The notes beneath the pieces were generated by a model. It worked only from the letters and a program-made list of their open reading frames with translations. It did no database searches and had not been told where the DNA came from. From assembly GCF_000009625.1 (NCBI RefSeq), contig NC_002678.2:6108001-6172000 (forward strand): 64,000 bases of DNA, in the 5' to 3' direction. This DNA is from Mesorhizobium japonicum MAFF 303099. GTDB taxonomy: Bacteria; Pseudomonadota; Alphaproteobacteria; Rhizobiales; Rhizobiaceae. Below are positions 1-7,895 of the stretch, one piece after another. The position numbers and the translations under genes are program-made. The first letter of the stretch is position 1; the number at the start of each line of letters is the position of its first letter.

Positions 1-1
1 G

Positions 2-739
2 GATTCGATCTTCCCGGTGTTCAAGAACCTGCCCGATCTGCAGGCCGGCGACGGCAAGGTGTGGATGGTGCCGTGGGATTGGGGCAACACTTCCATCCTC
101 TACCGCACCGATCTGGTGAAGAACCCGGAAGCGAGCTGGAACCTGCTGTGGGACAAGCAATATGCAGGCCGCATGGCGACCATCGACGCAGTGCACGACA
201 CGCCGATCGTTGCCGCGCTTCTGGCCGGGGTGAACCCGTTCGATATGACCCCGGAGCAGATGGACAAGGTCGCGGCAAAACTGCGTGAACAGCGGCCGCT
301 GCTGTCGAGCTACACCACCGACATGACCTCGGTCGAACAGGCGCTTGCCAGCGGCCAGCTGGTCGCCGCCATGACCTGGAATGCGTCGGCCACCTCGCTG
401 AAGAAACAGGGCGTGCCGGTCGAGTTCATGAAGCCGAAAGAAGGCATGCTGACCTGGGCCTGCGGCTTCGTCATGCTGAAAGACGCCAAGAATGTCGATC
501 TCGCCTATGATTTCATCAACAGCCGGCTCGACGCCGATTCGGGCAAATTCCTGATCCAGTCCTACGGCTATGGCAGTTCGCTGAGCACTGCCTTTGCTGG
601 CGTGGCGAAGGACGAGCTGGAGAAACTGCAGCTGCCGTCCGATCCCGAGGTGATGCTGAAGAGCACCATCTTCACCGGGCCGATGAAGCAGAACGACGAT
701 GTGGCCAAGATGTTCGAGAAAGTGAAGGCTGGCGGGTGA
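2..739 (+). CDS. ABC transporter substrate-binding protein, polyamine type (5' truncated)
   Basis: The window opens inside this gene; 245 residues to the stop are visible, in frame from base 2. The text PWDWGNTSILYRTDLV and later SYGYGSSLS, with an alternation of alpha/beta segments, resembles PotD-like periplasmic binding proteins for spermidine/putrescine or related ligands. A full protein of this family is about 340-360 residues, so roughly 100 residues and the signal peptide lie upstream. A PotA-like ATPase follows at 1600; no permease gene is in view, so permeases would have to be upstream. The family assignment is by recognition of the fold pattern; the ligand is inferred and uncertain. 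Confidence 0.8.
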   Translation, partial: DSIFPVFKNLPDLQAGDGKVWMVPWDWGNTSILYRTDLVKNPEASWNLLWDKQYAGRMATIDAVHDTPIVAALLAGVNPFDMTPEQMDKVAAKLREQRPLLSSYTTDMTSVEQALASGQLVAAMTWNASATSLKKQGVPVEFMKPKEGMLTWACGFVMLKDAKNVDLAYDFINSRLDADSGKFLIQSYGYGSSLSTAFAGVAKDELEKLQLPSDPEVMLKSTIFTGPMKQNDDVAKMFEKVKAGG

Positions 740-745
740 GGCTCC

Positions 746-978
746 CCTTCTCCCCTTGTGGGGTGAGCGGCCGGTTCGCGTAAGCGAATTCATCGTGCCA
801 GTGGCACGATGAAAGGCCGGCGAACGCCGGGACGCTGCGATGCAGCGGGGACCCGGCAGGGTGGATCGGCTACCGCGCCCGGCCCTTCGCAGGCTCAGGG
901 CGTTCGAAACTCGAAAAGCCAAGCAATTGGCTTTTCGTTCGCTGCGCGAACCGTTTCTCACCCCACAAGGGGAGAAGG
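746..978. repeat. Intergenic repeat element bounded by a perfect 22-bp inverted repeat
   Basis: Bases 746-767 and 957-978 are exact reverse complements of each other (core CTCCCCTTGTGGGG). Between them are nested palindromes: a hairpin around TCGTGCCAGTGGCACGA near 792-808 and one around AAAAGCCAAGCAATTGGCTTTT near 914-935. This is the layout of the RIME/REP-like palindromic mosaics scattered in rhizobial genomes. It fills the whole gap between the binding protein and the XRE regulator, and its right arm lies just upstream of the regulator's ribosome binding site. Confidence 0.75.
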
Positions 979-1001
979 AAGAAGCAAACGAGGACCGACG
1001 C

Positions 1002-1610
1002 ATGGACATGCTTGATGAGGCCGCCGAAAAACCCAAGGACGACGCCGATGTTCGCGTCGGCCGACGCGTGCGGGCGCTGCGGCTGGAGCGCCGCCTGTCG
1101 CTGGCCGAACTGGCGGCAAAAGCCGGCGTGTCGATCGGTGCGCTGAGCCAGATCGAGCGCGGCATGTCCTCGCTGCGCGTCAAGGTGATCTGGCCGCTCG
1201 CCGCCGCCCTCGACATCGAGCCGTCTGCGCTGATCGCCGACGGCAATGATGCCGTCAACGATCTCTATTGCGTGCGCGCCGACAAGCGGCGCTCCATTCC
1301 CGTCAAGTCGGAAGGCATCGCCAAGGCGCTGCTGTCGCCGCCTGGCGCGACGCTGACCGGCATGCTGGTGGCGGTGGAAGCCGGCGGCGGCACGGCGGAA
1401 GCCTACGCCCATGCCGGCCATGAATTCGGCTATGTGCTGGCGGGCGAGGTCGAACTGGTGGTGGACTCGACAAAATACGGGCTGAAGACCGGCGACAGTT
1501 TTGCCTTCAAGAGCACGCTGCTGCATGCCTTCCGCAATCCCGGCGCCGAGCAGTGCCAGATCCTCTGGGTCAACACCACAAAACCCTCCGAGGTTCGCGA
1601 TGGCGCCTGA
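1002..1610 (+). CDS. XRE-family transcriptional regulator with C-terminal cupin domain
   Basis: 202 residues. An N-terminal helix-turn-helix (about residues 18-72, with SIGALSQIERG as the recognition region) is followed by a cupin barrel (about 110-195; HAGHEFGYVLAGEVELVV and a late HAFRN) expected to bind a small ligand. ATG 1002 was chosen because GAGGA at 990-994 sits eight bases ahead; an in-frame open stretch upstream lies in the repeat element. It lies between the binding protein and the ATPase of a polyamine-type ABC transporter and overlaps the ATPase start by 11 bases, so it is probably the local regulator, in the style of PuuR. Ligand and target are inferred. Confidence 0.88.
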   Translation: MDMLDEAAEKPKDDADVRVGRRVRALRLERRLSLAELAAKAGVSIGALSQIERGMSSLRVKVIWPLAAALDIEPSALIADGNDAVNDLYCVRADKRRSIPVKSEGIAKALLSPPGATLTGMLVAVEAGGGTAEAYAHAGHEFGYVLAGEVELVVDSTKYGLKTGDSFAFKSTLLHAFRNPGAEQCQILWVNTTKPSEVRDGA

Positions 1611-2685
1611 TCCACTGGTCCGGTTGCAGGCGGTCTCCAAGGTTTTTCCCGGCGGCATCGTCGGGCTCGATGCCGTCGATCTCGACATTGTCAGCGGCGA
1701 GTTCATCACGCTGCTCGGACCGTCGGGCTGCGGCAAGACCACCAGCCTGCGCGTCATCGCGGGCTTCGAAAGCCCGTCGAGCGGCAAGGTCTTGCTCGAC
1801 GGCCGCGACATCACGGCGCTCCGGCCTTTCGACCGGCCGGTCAATACGGTGTTCCAGGATTACGCGCTGTTCCCGCATATGGACGTCGCCGAAAATGTCG
1901 GCTTCGGCCTGTCGCTACGAAAACTGTCGGGCGCCGAGCAGGCAAAGCGTGTCGGTGAAGCCCTCGACATGGTCGGTCTCGCCGACAAGCTTCGCGCCCG
2001 TGTCCCAGAACTCTCGGGCGGCCAGCGCCAGCGCGTGGCGCTCGCTCGCGCCATCGTCTGCGAGCCGCGCGTGCTCTTGCTCGACGAGCCGCTGTCGGCG
2101 CTCGATGCGCATCTGCGCGAACAGATGCAGGTCGAGTTGAAGCGGCTGCAATCGCGGCTCGGCACCACCTTCGTCATGGTCACCCACGACCAGACCGAGG
2201 CGCTGTCGATCTCCGATCGCATCGTCGTCATGAACAAGGGCCGCATCGAGCAGATCGCGCCGCCGGCGACGCTCTATGACCGGCCTGCGACGAAGTTCGT
2301 GGCGAGCTTCATCGGCACCATGAACCTGCTGCAGTCGCGCTTTGTCGGCCGCGATGGCGATCGTTTGCGTTTCACCGCCGGCACCTTGCCGCTGGAGGCT
2401 ACCTCCGAAACCGGCCAGTCACCCGGCGAAGGCGAGGTGCGCACCATCGGCGTGCGTCCGGAGGATTTGCTGGCAGCCACCGAGGCGACCGAAGGAACCG
2501 CGCCGGCGCGGGTAAACAGCATAGTCTTCCACGGCCGTACCTTGCGGCTGCATGCTGAACTGGGGCAGGGATTGCCGGTGGTGATCGATGCGCCGCGCCA
2601 GGCCGAGGGGTTTCAATTCAGCATTGGCGACGTAGCGCATGTCAGCCTGCGCCGTGGCGCCAACTGCCCCATGCTGCCGAGCTAG
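1600..2685 (+). CDS. ABC transporter ATP-binding protein, PotA-like
   Basis: 361 residues, the usual length for PotA/CUT1-type importer ATPases. Walker A GPSGCGKT at about 40-47, Q-loop VFQDYALFP near 84-92, signature LSGGQRQR near 138-145, Walker B LLLDEP near 159-164, and the switch histidine in MVTHDQTEA. The C-terminal third (about 280-355) is a TOBE-type regulatory domain. It energises import through partner permeases that are not in this window. The ATG at 1600 overlaps the stop of the XRE regulator (1608-1610), suggesting translational coupling. Substrate, polyamine or an iron/thiamine-like compound, is inferred from the neighbouring binding protein. Confidence 0.9.
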   Translation: MAPDPLVRLQAVSKVFPGGIVGLDAVDLDIVSGEFITLLGPSGCGKTTSLRVIAGFESPSSGKVLLDGRDITALRPFDRPVNTVFQDYALFPHMDVAENVGFGLSLRKLSGAEQAKRVGEALDMVGLADKLRARVPELSGGQRQRVALARAIVCEPRVLLLDEPLSALDAHLREQMQVELKRLQSRLGTTFVMVTHDQTEALSISDRIVVMNKGRIEQIAPPATLYDRPATKFVASFIGTMNLLQSRFVGRDGDRLRFTAGTLPLEATSETGQSPGEGEVRTIGVRPEDLLAATEATEGTAPARVNSIVFHGRTLRLHAELGQGLPVVIDAPRQAEGFQFSIGDVAHVSLRRGANCPMLPS

Positions 2686-2810
2686 CCTCATCCGCCTTCG
2701 CAAGGTTGTCGCACAGTCGCTGGCAGGGCAGGTCTGATCGACATGTGAACAAACGATCATGGAATTAAGTAGGAATTGACTAAGCTAGGAAGACATTCCT
2801 AAATTAGTTG

Positions 2811-3125
2811 ATGCCGGAATTGAGCACCCGACCGCGCCGAAATGTGCAAACCCTATGCCTCGCGCACGAAGTGGGGCAACTCATTCGAGTCCGATGCCGG
2901 CACTGCAACATCACTCGGCACTATCTGCCCGGCGACCTTGCGAAACTTGTCGGTGACATTCCCTTTTGGGATGTCGAACGGCATATGCGGTGCGAGCGTT
3001 GCAAGCTTCGCGAGCTTGATGCCGACATAATTTTGCCGAGTGCTGCCGAGCGCTTGAAAATTCGTGTGAGACGCCTTGTCGAAATCCGCATGGTTCGCCG
3101 TGTGATATGGCGAGACGAGGAATGA
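2811..3125 (+). CDS. Small conserved hypothetical protein with zinc-ribbon cysteines
   Basis: 104 residues, strongly basic. Two pairs of cysteines, CRHC at about residue 29 and CERC near 61, form a probable zinc ribbon; between them is HYLPGDLAKLVGDIPFWDVERHM. The pattern resembles short rhizobial proteins of unknown function that occur in many paralogues. The start is ATG 2811; a TTG directly before it (2808) is also possible. A weak promoter candidate, TTGACT at 2776-2781 with CTAAAT at 2799-2804, precedes it but would leave almost no leader. Function is unknown; DNA or RNA binding would be only a guess. Confidence 0.6.
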   Translation: MPELSTRPRRNVQTLCLAHEVGQLIRVRCRHCNITRHYLPGDLAKLVGDIPFWDVERHMRCERCKLRELDADIILPSAAERLKIRVRRLVEIRMVRRVIWRDEE

Positions 3126-3147
3126 GGAACGCGGCTATCCCTTCAGC

Positions 3148-3852
3148 CTAGAACAGAGACCCTTGGGCCGGTGCCTGCTGCGGAAACTTGATTTGTGTGG
3201 CTGGCTTCTCAACGATCACCAACGCGTTGTCTGGCGCTGTTCGCTGCAAATGCCGTGCTTCTGCCCAGGGTGCTGTCAGCCAGGCCTCGGTCTCTTCCGA
3301 CGTGGTCAGGATTACCGGCATAGCCTTCTCATGGATCGGCGCGATGAGGGCGTTAGGCTTGGTTGTCATGAAGGCAAATAACTCGAAGTCGCCGGGTCCG
3401 TCCTTGACCTTTCGAACACCCTGCCAACGGGTCCAGAAGCCGGCGAAGAAGAACAGTGGCCGGCTTTCGTCACGGGCAAACCAGTAATTGCGCTGGATGC
3501 CTGTGTCTGGGTCCTTGTCGCTCGGTGTCGGGCTGGGTTCGGCAAAACTGGTGACCGGTACGACGCATCTGTGCTCGACCCCGACAAACTGTTGCCAGTG
3601 CGAATATTGTGGATTGCGAACGTTGGTCGTGCCGTAGTCGGCCTTACCCTTCATGCGCTCTGGTGGCGTCGGCAACCCCCAAAGCAGTTTCGCCAGCTCA
3701 CGCTTCCCGTCTGCCGTGTTGCGGACGACCGGGCCGGGCTGATTGGGATAGATGTCAACGGAAGGTTCAAGGTTGCCGCTGAGATCGCGCAGCGCGCGCG
3801 TCCATTGGCGGACCGCCTCTTGCGTCGTGGTGATGTTGTAGAGGTTGCACAT
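3148..3852 (-). CDS. SOS response-associated peptidase (SRAP/YedK/HMCES family)
   Basis: 234 residues. The protein starts MCNLYN, so Cys2 becomes the N-terminal nucleophile after Met removal; this residue forms a thiazolidine DNA-protein crosslink with abasic sites in single-stranded DNA. Further active-site residues line up well with E. coli YedK: Asn77 and Arg79 in TTNVRN, Glu105 in TSFAEP, and His174 in PIHEKAMPVIL. It therefore looks catalytically complete. It stands alone between a hypothetical protein (convergent) and an NTF2-like gene (divergent); no lexA-type SOS box was identified by eye. Confidence 0.92.
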   Translation of the reverse strand: MCNLYNITTTQEAVRQWTRALRDLSGNLEPSVDIYPNQPGPVVRNTADGKRELAKLLWGLPTPPERMKGKADYGTTNVRNPQYSHWQQFVGVEHRCVVPVTSFAEPSPTPSDKDPDTGIQRNYWFARDESRPLFFFAGFWTRWQGVRKVKDGPGDFELFAFMTTKPNALIAPIHEKAMPVILTTSEETEAWLTAPWAEARHLQRTAPDNALVIVEKPATQIKFPQQAPAQGSLF

Positions 3853-4014
3853 GCATCCAGCATTGCGGAATTGGCTTGCGTCTGCAACCGAGGCCGCTGC
3901 CCGCGCTCCTGCAATTCATCGTCCTGACACGCCTTGTCAGCTGTCATGTGGGAACAGGTGGCAGACGGGCGGGCTCTTCCCTAATTGCAGTGCGTCTGAA
4001 CAGGAGGAACACAA

Positions 4015-4368
4015 ATGACCATCGCGGAAATTGCCAAGGATTTCACCGAGCTCCTCAAGCAGGGTGACAACGCAGGTGCTGCTGAAAAGTACAATGCCGA
4101 TGATATCGCCAGCTACGAAGCCATGGAGGGCCCGATGGCCGTCAGCCATGGCAAGGAGGCACTGAGGCAGAAGAGCCAGTGGTGGCAGGAAAACCATGAA
4201 GTGCATGGCGGCTCGGTCGAAGGTCCTTATGTCAATGGCGACCAGTTCGCGCTGCGCTTCAAGTTTGACGTCACGCCCAAGGCCACCGGCGAGCGTGTCA
4301 CCATGGACGAGGTTGGCCTCTACACGGTCAAGAACGGCAAGATCACCGAAGAGCGCTTTTACTACTGA
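4015..4368 (+). CDS. NTF2-like / SnoaL-like domain protein
   Basis: 117 residues, one cone-shaped alpha+beta domain: an N-terminal helix (AEIAKDFTELLKQGDNAGAAEKY), a middle segment with GKEALRQKSQWWQ, and C-terminal strands ending in DEVGLYTVKNGKITEERFYY. This is the arrangement of NTF2-like SnoaL proteins, which include polyketide cyclases, isomerases and many stress proteins of unknown function. The start is supported by AGGAGG at about 4001-4006. The stop codon lies in the first unit of a 20-bp tandem repeat. No substrate can be assigned. Confidence 0.8.
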   Translation: MTIAEIAKDFTELLKQGDNAGAAEKYNADDIASYEAMEGPMAVSHGKEALRQKSQWWQENHEVHGGSVEGPYVNGDQFALRFKFDVTPKATGERVTMDEVGLYTVKNGKITEERFYY

Positions 4369-4405
4369 GGCCGGAAACTCCGGCTTGAGGCCGGAAACTC
4401 CGGCT
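4366..4405. repeat. Tandem 20-bp direct repeat forming hairpins
   Basis: The unit TGAGGCCGGAAACTCCGGCT occurs twice back to back (4366-4385, 4386-4405). Each unit contains the palindrome GCCGG-AAACT-CCGGC. The first unit supplies the TGA stop of the NTF2-like gene. It may act as a transcript-end hairpin, but no T-run follows. Confidence 0.7.
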
Positions 4406-4471
4406 TCGGAGTCGGCTCTTCGCTTCGAGAAACAAGCATGGCGGCAGGGACGGTGCCGCCATGTGGGAGGT

Positions 4472-4580
4472 TCAAACCGTCTTCACATACTCGGCAAGCT
4501 AATCGGCCACGGTGCCCCAGCCATCGAAAAAGCCCATCTCTTCATGGTTGTTGCCCGAAAATTCCGGCGATGCAGGCGTG
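4472..4580 (-). pseudogene. C-terminal remnant of an SRPBCC/AHSA1-like gene with an in-frame stop
   Basis: On the minus strand the stretch reads NNHEEMGFFDGWGTVAD, then a TAG stop (4501-4499), then LAEYVKTV and a TGA stop (4474-4472). The pattern HEEMGFFDGWGTVADxLxxYV is what I expect at the C-terminus of SRPBCC (Hsp90-ATPase activator homologue 1) proteins, with the TAG replacing a CAG glutamine codon. Upstream of about 4565 the frame loses any resemblance to the family, so the rest of the gene appears deleted. The reading is direct; the family call is recognition of a short segment and therefore tentative. Confidence 0.45.
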
Positions 4581-4653
4581 TGCGCTGGCAAAGCGGGAAG
4601 GGCGGTTTTAGGCTGTGGGACGGATTCGACTGCCAGCCCAAGGGAAGCGCGCT

Positions 4654-5001
4654 TTGACGATTACGATCTATGGCATCACCACCTGCGACACGGTCAAGAA
4701 GGCGCGCGTCTGGCTGGAGAGCCATGACGTGGCCTATCGTTTTCACGATTTTCGTGCGGACGGGCTGGACGCCAAGCGGCTGGATGGCTGGGTCGGCAAG
4801 GTTGGCTGGGAAAAGCTGCTCAACAAGGGCAGTACCACATTCCGCGAACTGGCGGACAAGGACAAGCAAGACCTCGATGAGAAGAAGGCCAAGGCGCTGA
4901 TGCTGGCCAAGCCGACGATGGTCAAGCGGCCGGTGCTTGAGCTCGGCGATCGGGTTCTGGTTGGCTTCAAGCCGGACGTTTATGAGCAGGCGGTGGAGTA
5001 G
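4654..5001 (+). CDS. ArsC/Spx-like protein (YffB family)
   Basis: 115 residues with a thioredoxin-like ArsC fold. The N-terminus TITIYGITTCDTVKKARVWL has a single cysteine (Cys11) in the CxxxxKA pattern of YffB/Spx/MgsR proteins rather than the multi-cysteine arrangement of arsenate reductases. The middle segment FRELADKDKQDLDEKKA and KPTMVKRPVLE are typical of the family. No ATG is available near the start; TTG 4654 preceded by AGGGA at 4641-4645 is the best choice. Members may be glutathione-dependent reductases; true arsenate activity is unlikely and no ars genes are nearby. Confidence 0.85.
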   Translation: MTITIYGITTCDTVKKARVWLESHDVAYRFHDFRADGLDAKRLDGWVGKVGWEKLLNKGSTTFRELADKDKQDLDEKKAKALMLAKPTMVKRPVLELGDRVLVGFKPDVYEQAVE

Positions 5002-5017
5002 AGCGCCTTACCTCTCA

Positions 5018-5178
5018 CTTCGTCATCCTATGGCGAAGCAAGGAGCGAAGCGACGCGGCGCAGACCATAGGATCCATGCCGTGACTTCTAAGCGTTGCAG
5101 CGGTGCAGGTTCTGCTCCGTCGCATCTAGGAGAGGCGTCACGGCATGGATCCTCGGGTCAAGCCCGAGGATGACGAAG
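5018..5178. repeat. Mosaic palindromic repeat (RIME/REP-like)
   Basis: Nested inverted repeats: CTTCGTCATCCT (5018-5029) pairs with 5167-5178; a 17-bp arm at 5069-5085 (AGGATCCATGCCGTGAC) pairs exactly with 5137-5153; shorter pairs are CCTATGG/CCATAGG (5027-5033/5065-5071) and the hairpin CCTCGGGTCAAGCCCGAGG (5151-5169). The motif CATCCTCGGGCTTGACCCGAGG is frequent in rhizobial intergenic DNA. The last codons of the converging DUF488 gene lie inside this element. Confidence 0.75.
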
Positions 5179-5520
5179 CAGATACCCCGCCAGCGCCACC
5201 GCATTGTTGTGCGCCTCATCATGCGCGCCGTAGAGCAGCGTTACCTTGCCGTGACGAAGCAGGTCGCGCAGTTGCGCCACGGCCTCACCATTCCCGTCCA
5301 GCTCAGCCCCGTACCGCTCCCGAAATTCCGCCCAGCGCTGCGGCTCGTGCCCGAACCACTTCCGCAGCCCATCGCTCGGCGCGATCTCCTTCAGCCACAG
5401 CGCCAGCGCGGCATGTTCCTTGCTGACGCCGCGCGGCCAGATGCGATCGACCAGCACCCTTTGGCCGTCGGCGTTGTCGGGTGTTTCGTAGATACGCTTG
5501 ACGGCGATATCGAAGGCCAC
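5158..5520 (-). CDS. DUF488 family protein
   Basis: 120 residues. The conserved block RIYETPDNADGQRVLVDRIWPRGVSKEHAAL, followed by WLKEIAPSDGLRKWFGH and the C-terminal CxLLYGAHDEAHNNAVAL-like segment (here VTLLYGAHDEAHNNA), defines DUF488, which has no settled biochemical role. The final residues RHPRA and the stop are encoded by the hairpin of the adjacent repeat, so the C-terminus was probably reshaped by repeat insertion. It starts 22 bases after the stop of the aminopeptidase gene on the same strand and may be cotranscribed with it. Confidence 0.88.
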   Translation of the reverse strand: MAFDIAVKRIYETPDNADGQRVLVDRIWPRGVSKEHAALALWLKEIAPSDGLRKWFGHEPQRWAEFRERYGAELDGNGEAVAQLRDLLRHGKVTLLYGAHDEAHNNAVALAGYLLRHPRA

Positions 5521-5542
5521 CGGACCCTCCGCAACTCTGCCC

Positions 5543-6799
5543 TCAGGCCCACTCGCCCTTGCGCATGACCGGCACGCGGCTTCCGTCCTTGTGGACGCCG
5601 TCTATGTCGATCTTGTCCGAGCCGATCATCCAGTCGATGTGGATGAAACTCTTGTTGCCGCCGCGCGCGGCGATCTCGTCCTGGCTGAGCGAGGCGCCGT
5701 CGACGAAGCATTTCGAATAACACTGGCCGAGTGCAATGTGGCAGGCCGCGTTTTCGTCGAACAGCGTGTTGAAGAACAACAGGCCGCTGGCCGAGATCGG
5801 CGAGGAATGCGGCACCAGCGCCACTTCGCCGAGACGCCGCGATCCCTCGTCGGTGTCGAGCACCTTCTTCAGCACATCCTCGCCCTTCGACGCCTTGGCC
5901 TCGACGATCCTGCCTCCCTCGAACCGTACCGAAATCTCGTCGATCAGCGTGCCCTGGTAAGACAGCGGCTTGGTCGAGGAGACATGGCCCTCGACGCGCC
6001 TGGCATGGGGCGTGGTGAAGACCTCCTCGGTCGGGATGTTGGGATTGCAGGTGATGCCGTTTTTGGCGGTCGAGGCGCCGCCCATCCATTCATGGCCGTC
6101 CGCCAGCCCGACTGTCAGGTCGGTGCCCGGTCCGGTGAAGTGCAGGGCGTGGAAGTTATGGCCGTTGAGCCACTCGGTGCGGCCGCGCAGCGCCGCATTG
6201 TGCGCCTTCCAATTGCCGATCGGGTCTTCCACATCGACCCGCGACGCCGCGAAAATGGCATCGGCGAGCTTCGCCACTGCGACATCGTCGGCGTCATGGG
6301 GAAACACCTGCTTGGCCCAGGCGAGGTCAGGATAGGCGACAATGTTCCAGTTGATGTCGAAGCCGGTGATTTTTTCCAGTGCTGGCTGGTAGGCCATGGA
6401 ATTGGCCTTGTTGGCGCGCGCCACTTTTGCCGGATCCTGCGCCGACAACAGCGACGGATCCTCGCCGCGCACGGCGAGCCGGGCAGCGTTGTTCGAGAAA
6501 GCCTTCGCCATGCCTTCATAGAGCCAGCTGGCGGCACGGTCGAAGCTGGCTTCGGCGCCGAAGCGGTAGCGCGCCAGCGTCATCTCGTCGTCGTTGAAGA
6601 TCGGCGTCACCAGTCCGGCACCGGCCTTGTAGGCGTGCTCGACGATGCGCCTGGTCAGCGGCAGGGCGGCGATCGACGAGGTCAGCACCAGATCCTGTCC
6701 GGGCTGCAATTGCAGTCCGACCTTGATGGCGACCTCGGCCAGCCTGTCGAGCTTCACCGGGTCGATCGTTGCGGAAACGCCGCGCGAATGTGTGGTCAT
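5543..6799 (-). CDS. Aminopeptidase, M29 family (AmpS/PepS-like)
   Basis: 418 residues, typical for M29 metallo-aminopeptidases (AmpS, AmpT, PepS). Landmarks: KVGLQLQPGQDLVLTSSIAALPLTR near the start; the central NIPTEEVFTTPHARRVEGHVSSTKPLSYQGTLID, in which the first glutamates and the histidine are metal/catalytic candidates; and a C-terminal HIALGQCYSKC...HIDWMIGSDKIDIDG. The enzyme would bind a dinuclear metal centre and remove N-terminal residues from peptides in the cytoplasm. The start at 6799 (MTTHSRG) is preferred over 6838 because the extra 13 residues do not resemble the family. DUF488 follows 22 bases downstream. Confidence 0.92.
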   Translation of the reverse strand: MTTHSRGVSATIDPVKLDRLAEVAIKVGLQLQPGQDLVLTSSIAALPLTRRIVEHAYKAGAGLVTPIFNDDEMTLARYRFGAEASFDRAASWLYEGMAKAFSNNAARLAVRGEDPSLLSAQDPAKVARANKANSMAYQPALEKITGFDINWNIVAYPDLAWAKQVFPHDADDVAVAKLADAIFAASRVDVEDPIGNWKAHNAALRGRTEWLNGHNFHALHFTGPGTDLTVGLADGHEWMGGASTAKNGITCNPNIPTEEVFTTPHARRVEGHVSSTKPLSYQGTLIDEISVRFEGGRIVEAKASKGEDVLKKVLDTDEGSRRLGEVALVPHSSPISASGLLFFNTLFDENAACHIALGQCYSKCFVDGASLSQDEIAARGGNKSFIHIDWMIGSDKIDIDGVHKDGSRVPVMRKGEWA

Positions 6800-6884
6800 G
6801 ATCCTGCCTGCCGTGATGTGGAAGTCTGCCCCATACATAGACCGCTGCCACGATCCTTTCCACCAGGTTTGCGGTGGACCAGGC

Positions 6885-7799
6885 TTAAGCGGCGCTGTCG
6901 AGCGTTCGGAACTGCGCCATTGTCGTCTCGATTTCTTCGCGGATCCAGGCTTTGAAATCGTGCACCTTGCGGCTTTCGGCCTTGGTCGCCGAGGTTACCA
7001 TCCAGTAGCCCAGCCCGCTCTCGGCGCGCACGCCGAAAGGCGCCACCAGCCGGCCGTCGGTGAGAGCGTCGGCTGTCAGCAATTGCCAGGCGAGCATCAC
7101 GCCATGGCCGGCGATCGCCGATTCCAGGCACAGCATCGGGTCGGTGAAGCGCGCGCCCTTGAGGAAGGTGACCGGCTCGACGCCCGCCGCTTTGAACCAG
7201 CTGTCCCAGCTGATCATCGACCGCTCGTCGGTGATCGCGCAGGTCTGCGCCAGATCCTCGATCGACCTGAGCTTGGCCGCGATCGACGGCGCGCAGACCG
7301 GGAAGACCTCCTGCGCCAGCAGCAGTTCCGCGCGCACGCCCGGCCATTCGCCGTCGCCAAGCCGGATGGCGATGTCGACGTCGGAATGATCGAGATTGGC
7401 CAGCCGCACCGACGCATCGATGCGCAGCAGCACATTGGGATGGCGGTCGAAGTGACGCGACAGTCTGGGCAGCAGCCATTTCGAAGCGAAGGCTGGCGCC
7501 ACCGAGACGACCAATGTGCATTGGCTCGCCTCGTCGGCCAGCGCCACGGCCTGGGCAAGCTCGCGAAATCCAGCGCCGAGGCGGGTGGCGAAGGCCGCGC
7601 CGAACTCGGTCAGCACCAGGCCGCTCGCCGTGCGCTCGAACAGCGCTTGGCCGAGCTGCTTTTCGGTGCGGCTTATCTGCTGGCTGACGGCACTGACGGA
7701 AACGTTGAGCTCGCCGGCGGCCGCCGCCAGCGAGCCGAGACGGGCAACGGTTTCGACGGCGCGAAGGCCGTTGAGGTGGACGCGGTTCAGCATGGCCAT
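6885..7799 (-). CDS. LysR-family transcriptional regulator (GcvA-like)
   Basis: 304 residues. The N-terminal winged helix-turn-helix includes LRAVETVARLGSLAAAAGELNVSVSAVSQQISRTEKQLGQALFER; the remaining two-thirds is a periplasmic-binding-like effector domain (VSVAPAFASKWLLPRLSRHFDRHPNV is the GcvA-type signature). It is divergently arranged with a small DUF1127-like gene at 7896; the 96-bp gap contains an inverted repeat (7801-7808/7827-7834) that could be its operator. ATG 7799 was selected; upstream in-frame codons do not fit the family. Effector and targets are unknown. Confidence 0.9.
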   Translation of the reverse strand: MAMLNRVHLNGLRAVETVARLGSLAAAAGELNVSVSAVSQQISRTEKQLGQALFERTASGLVLTEFGAAFATRLGAGFRELAQAVALADEASQCTLVVSVAPAFASKWLLPRLSRHFDRHPNVLLRIDASVRLANLDHSDVDIAIRLGDGEWPGVRAELLLAQEVFPVCAPSIAAKLRSIEDLAQTCAITDERSMISWDSWFKAAGVEPVTFLKGARFTDPMLCLESAIAGHGVMLAWQLLTADALTDGRLVAPFGVRAESGLGYWMVTSATKAESRKVHDFKAWIREEIETTMAQFRTLDSAA

Positions 7800-7800
7800 T

Positions 7801-7834
7801 TGAGATTTTCTAAATTGATCCGGCTGAAATCTCA
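7801..7834. promoter_or_regulatory. Putative LysR operator (inverted repeat)
   Basis: TGAGATTT at 7801-7808 pairs with AAATCTCA at 7827-7834, directly upstream of the LysR start and facing the divergent small gene at 7896. LysR regulators commonly bind such interrupted dyads next to their own gene. The dyad is seen directly; binding is inferred. Confidence 0.45.
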
Positions 7835-7895
7835 ATTGAAAGACGCGAGGGAACGGCAGACTCTATCGATGGGAACCAGATCCGAGGAGCCGCAA

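Noticed and set aside
5498..6955. 485-codon open frame antisense to the M29 aminopeptidase
   Set aside because: No recognisable motif; the opposite strand is fully explained.
6645..7895. Upstream part of the open frame that ends in the small DUF1127-like protein
   Set aside because: Antisense of the LysR and aminopeptidase genes; an RBS and ATG at 7896 define the real start.
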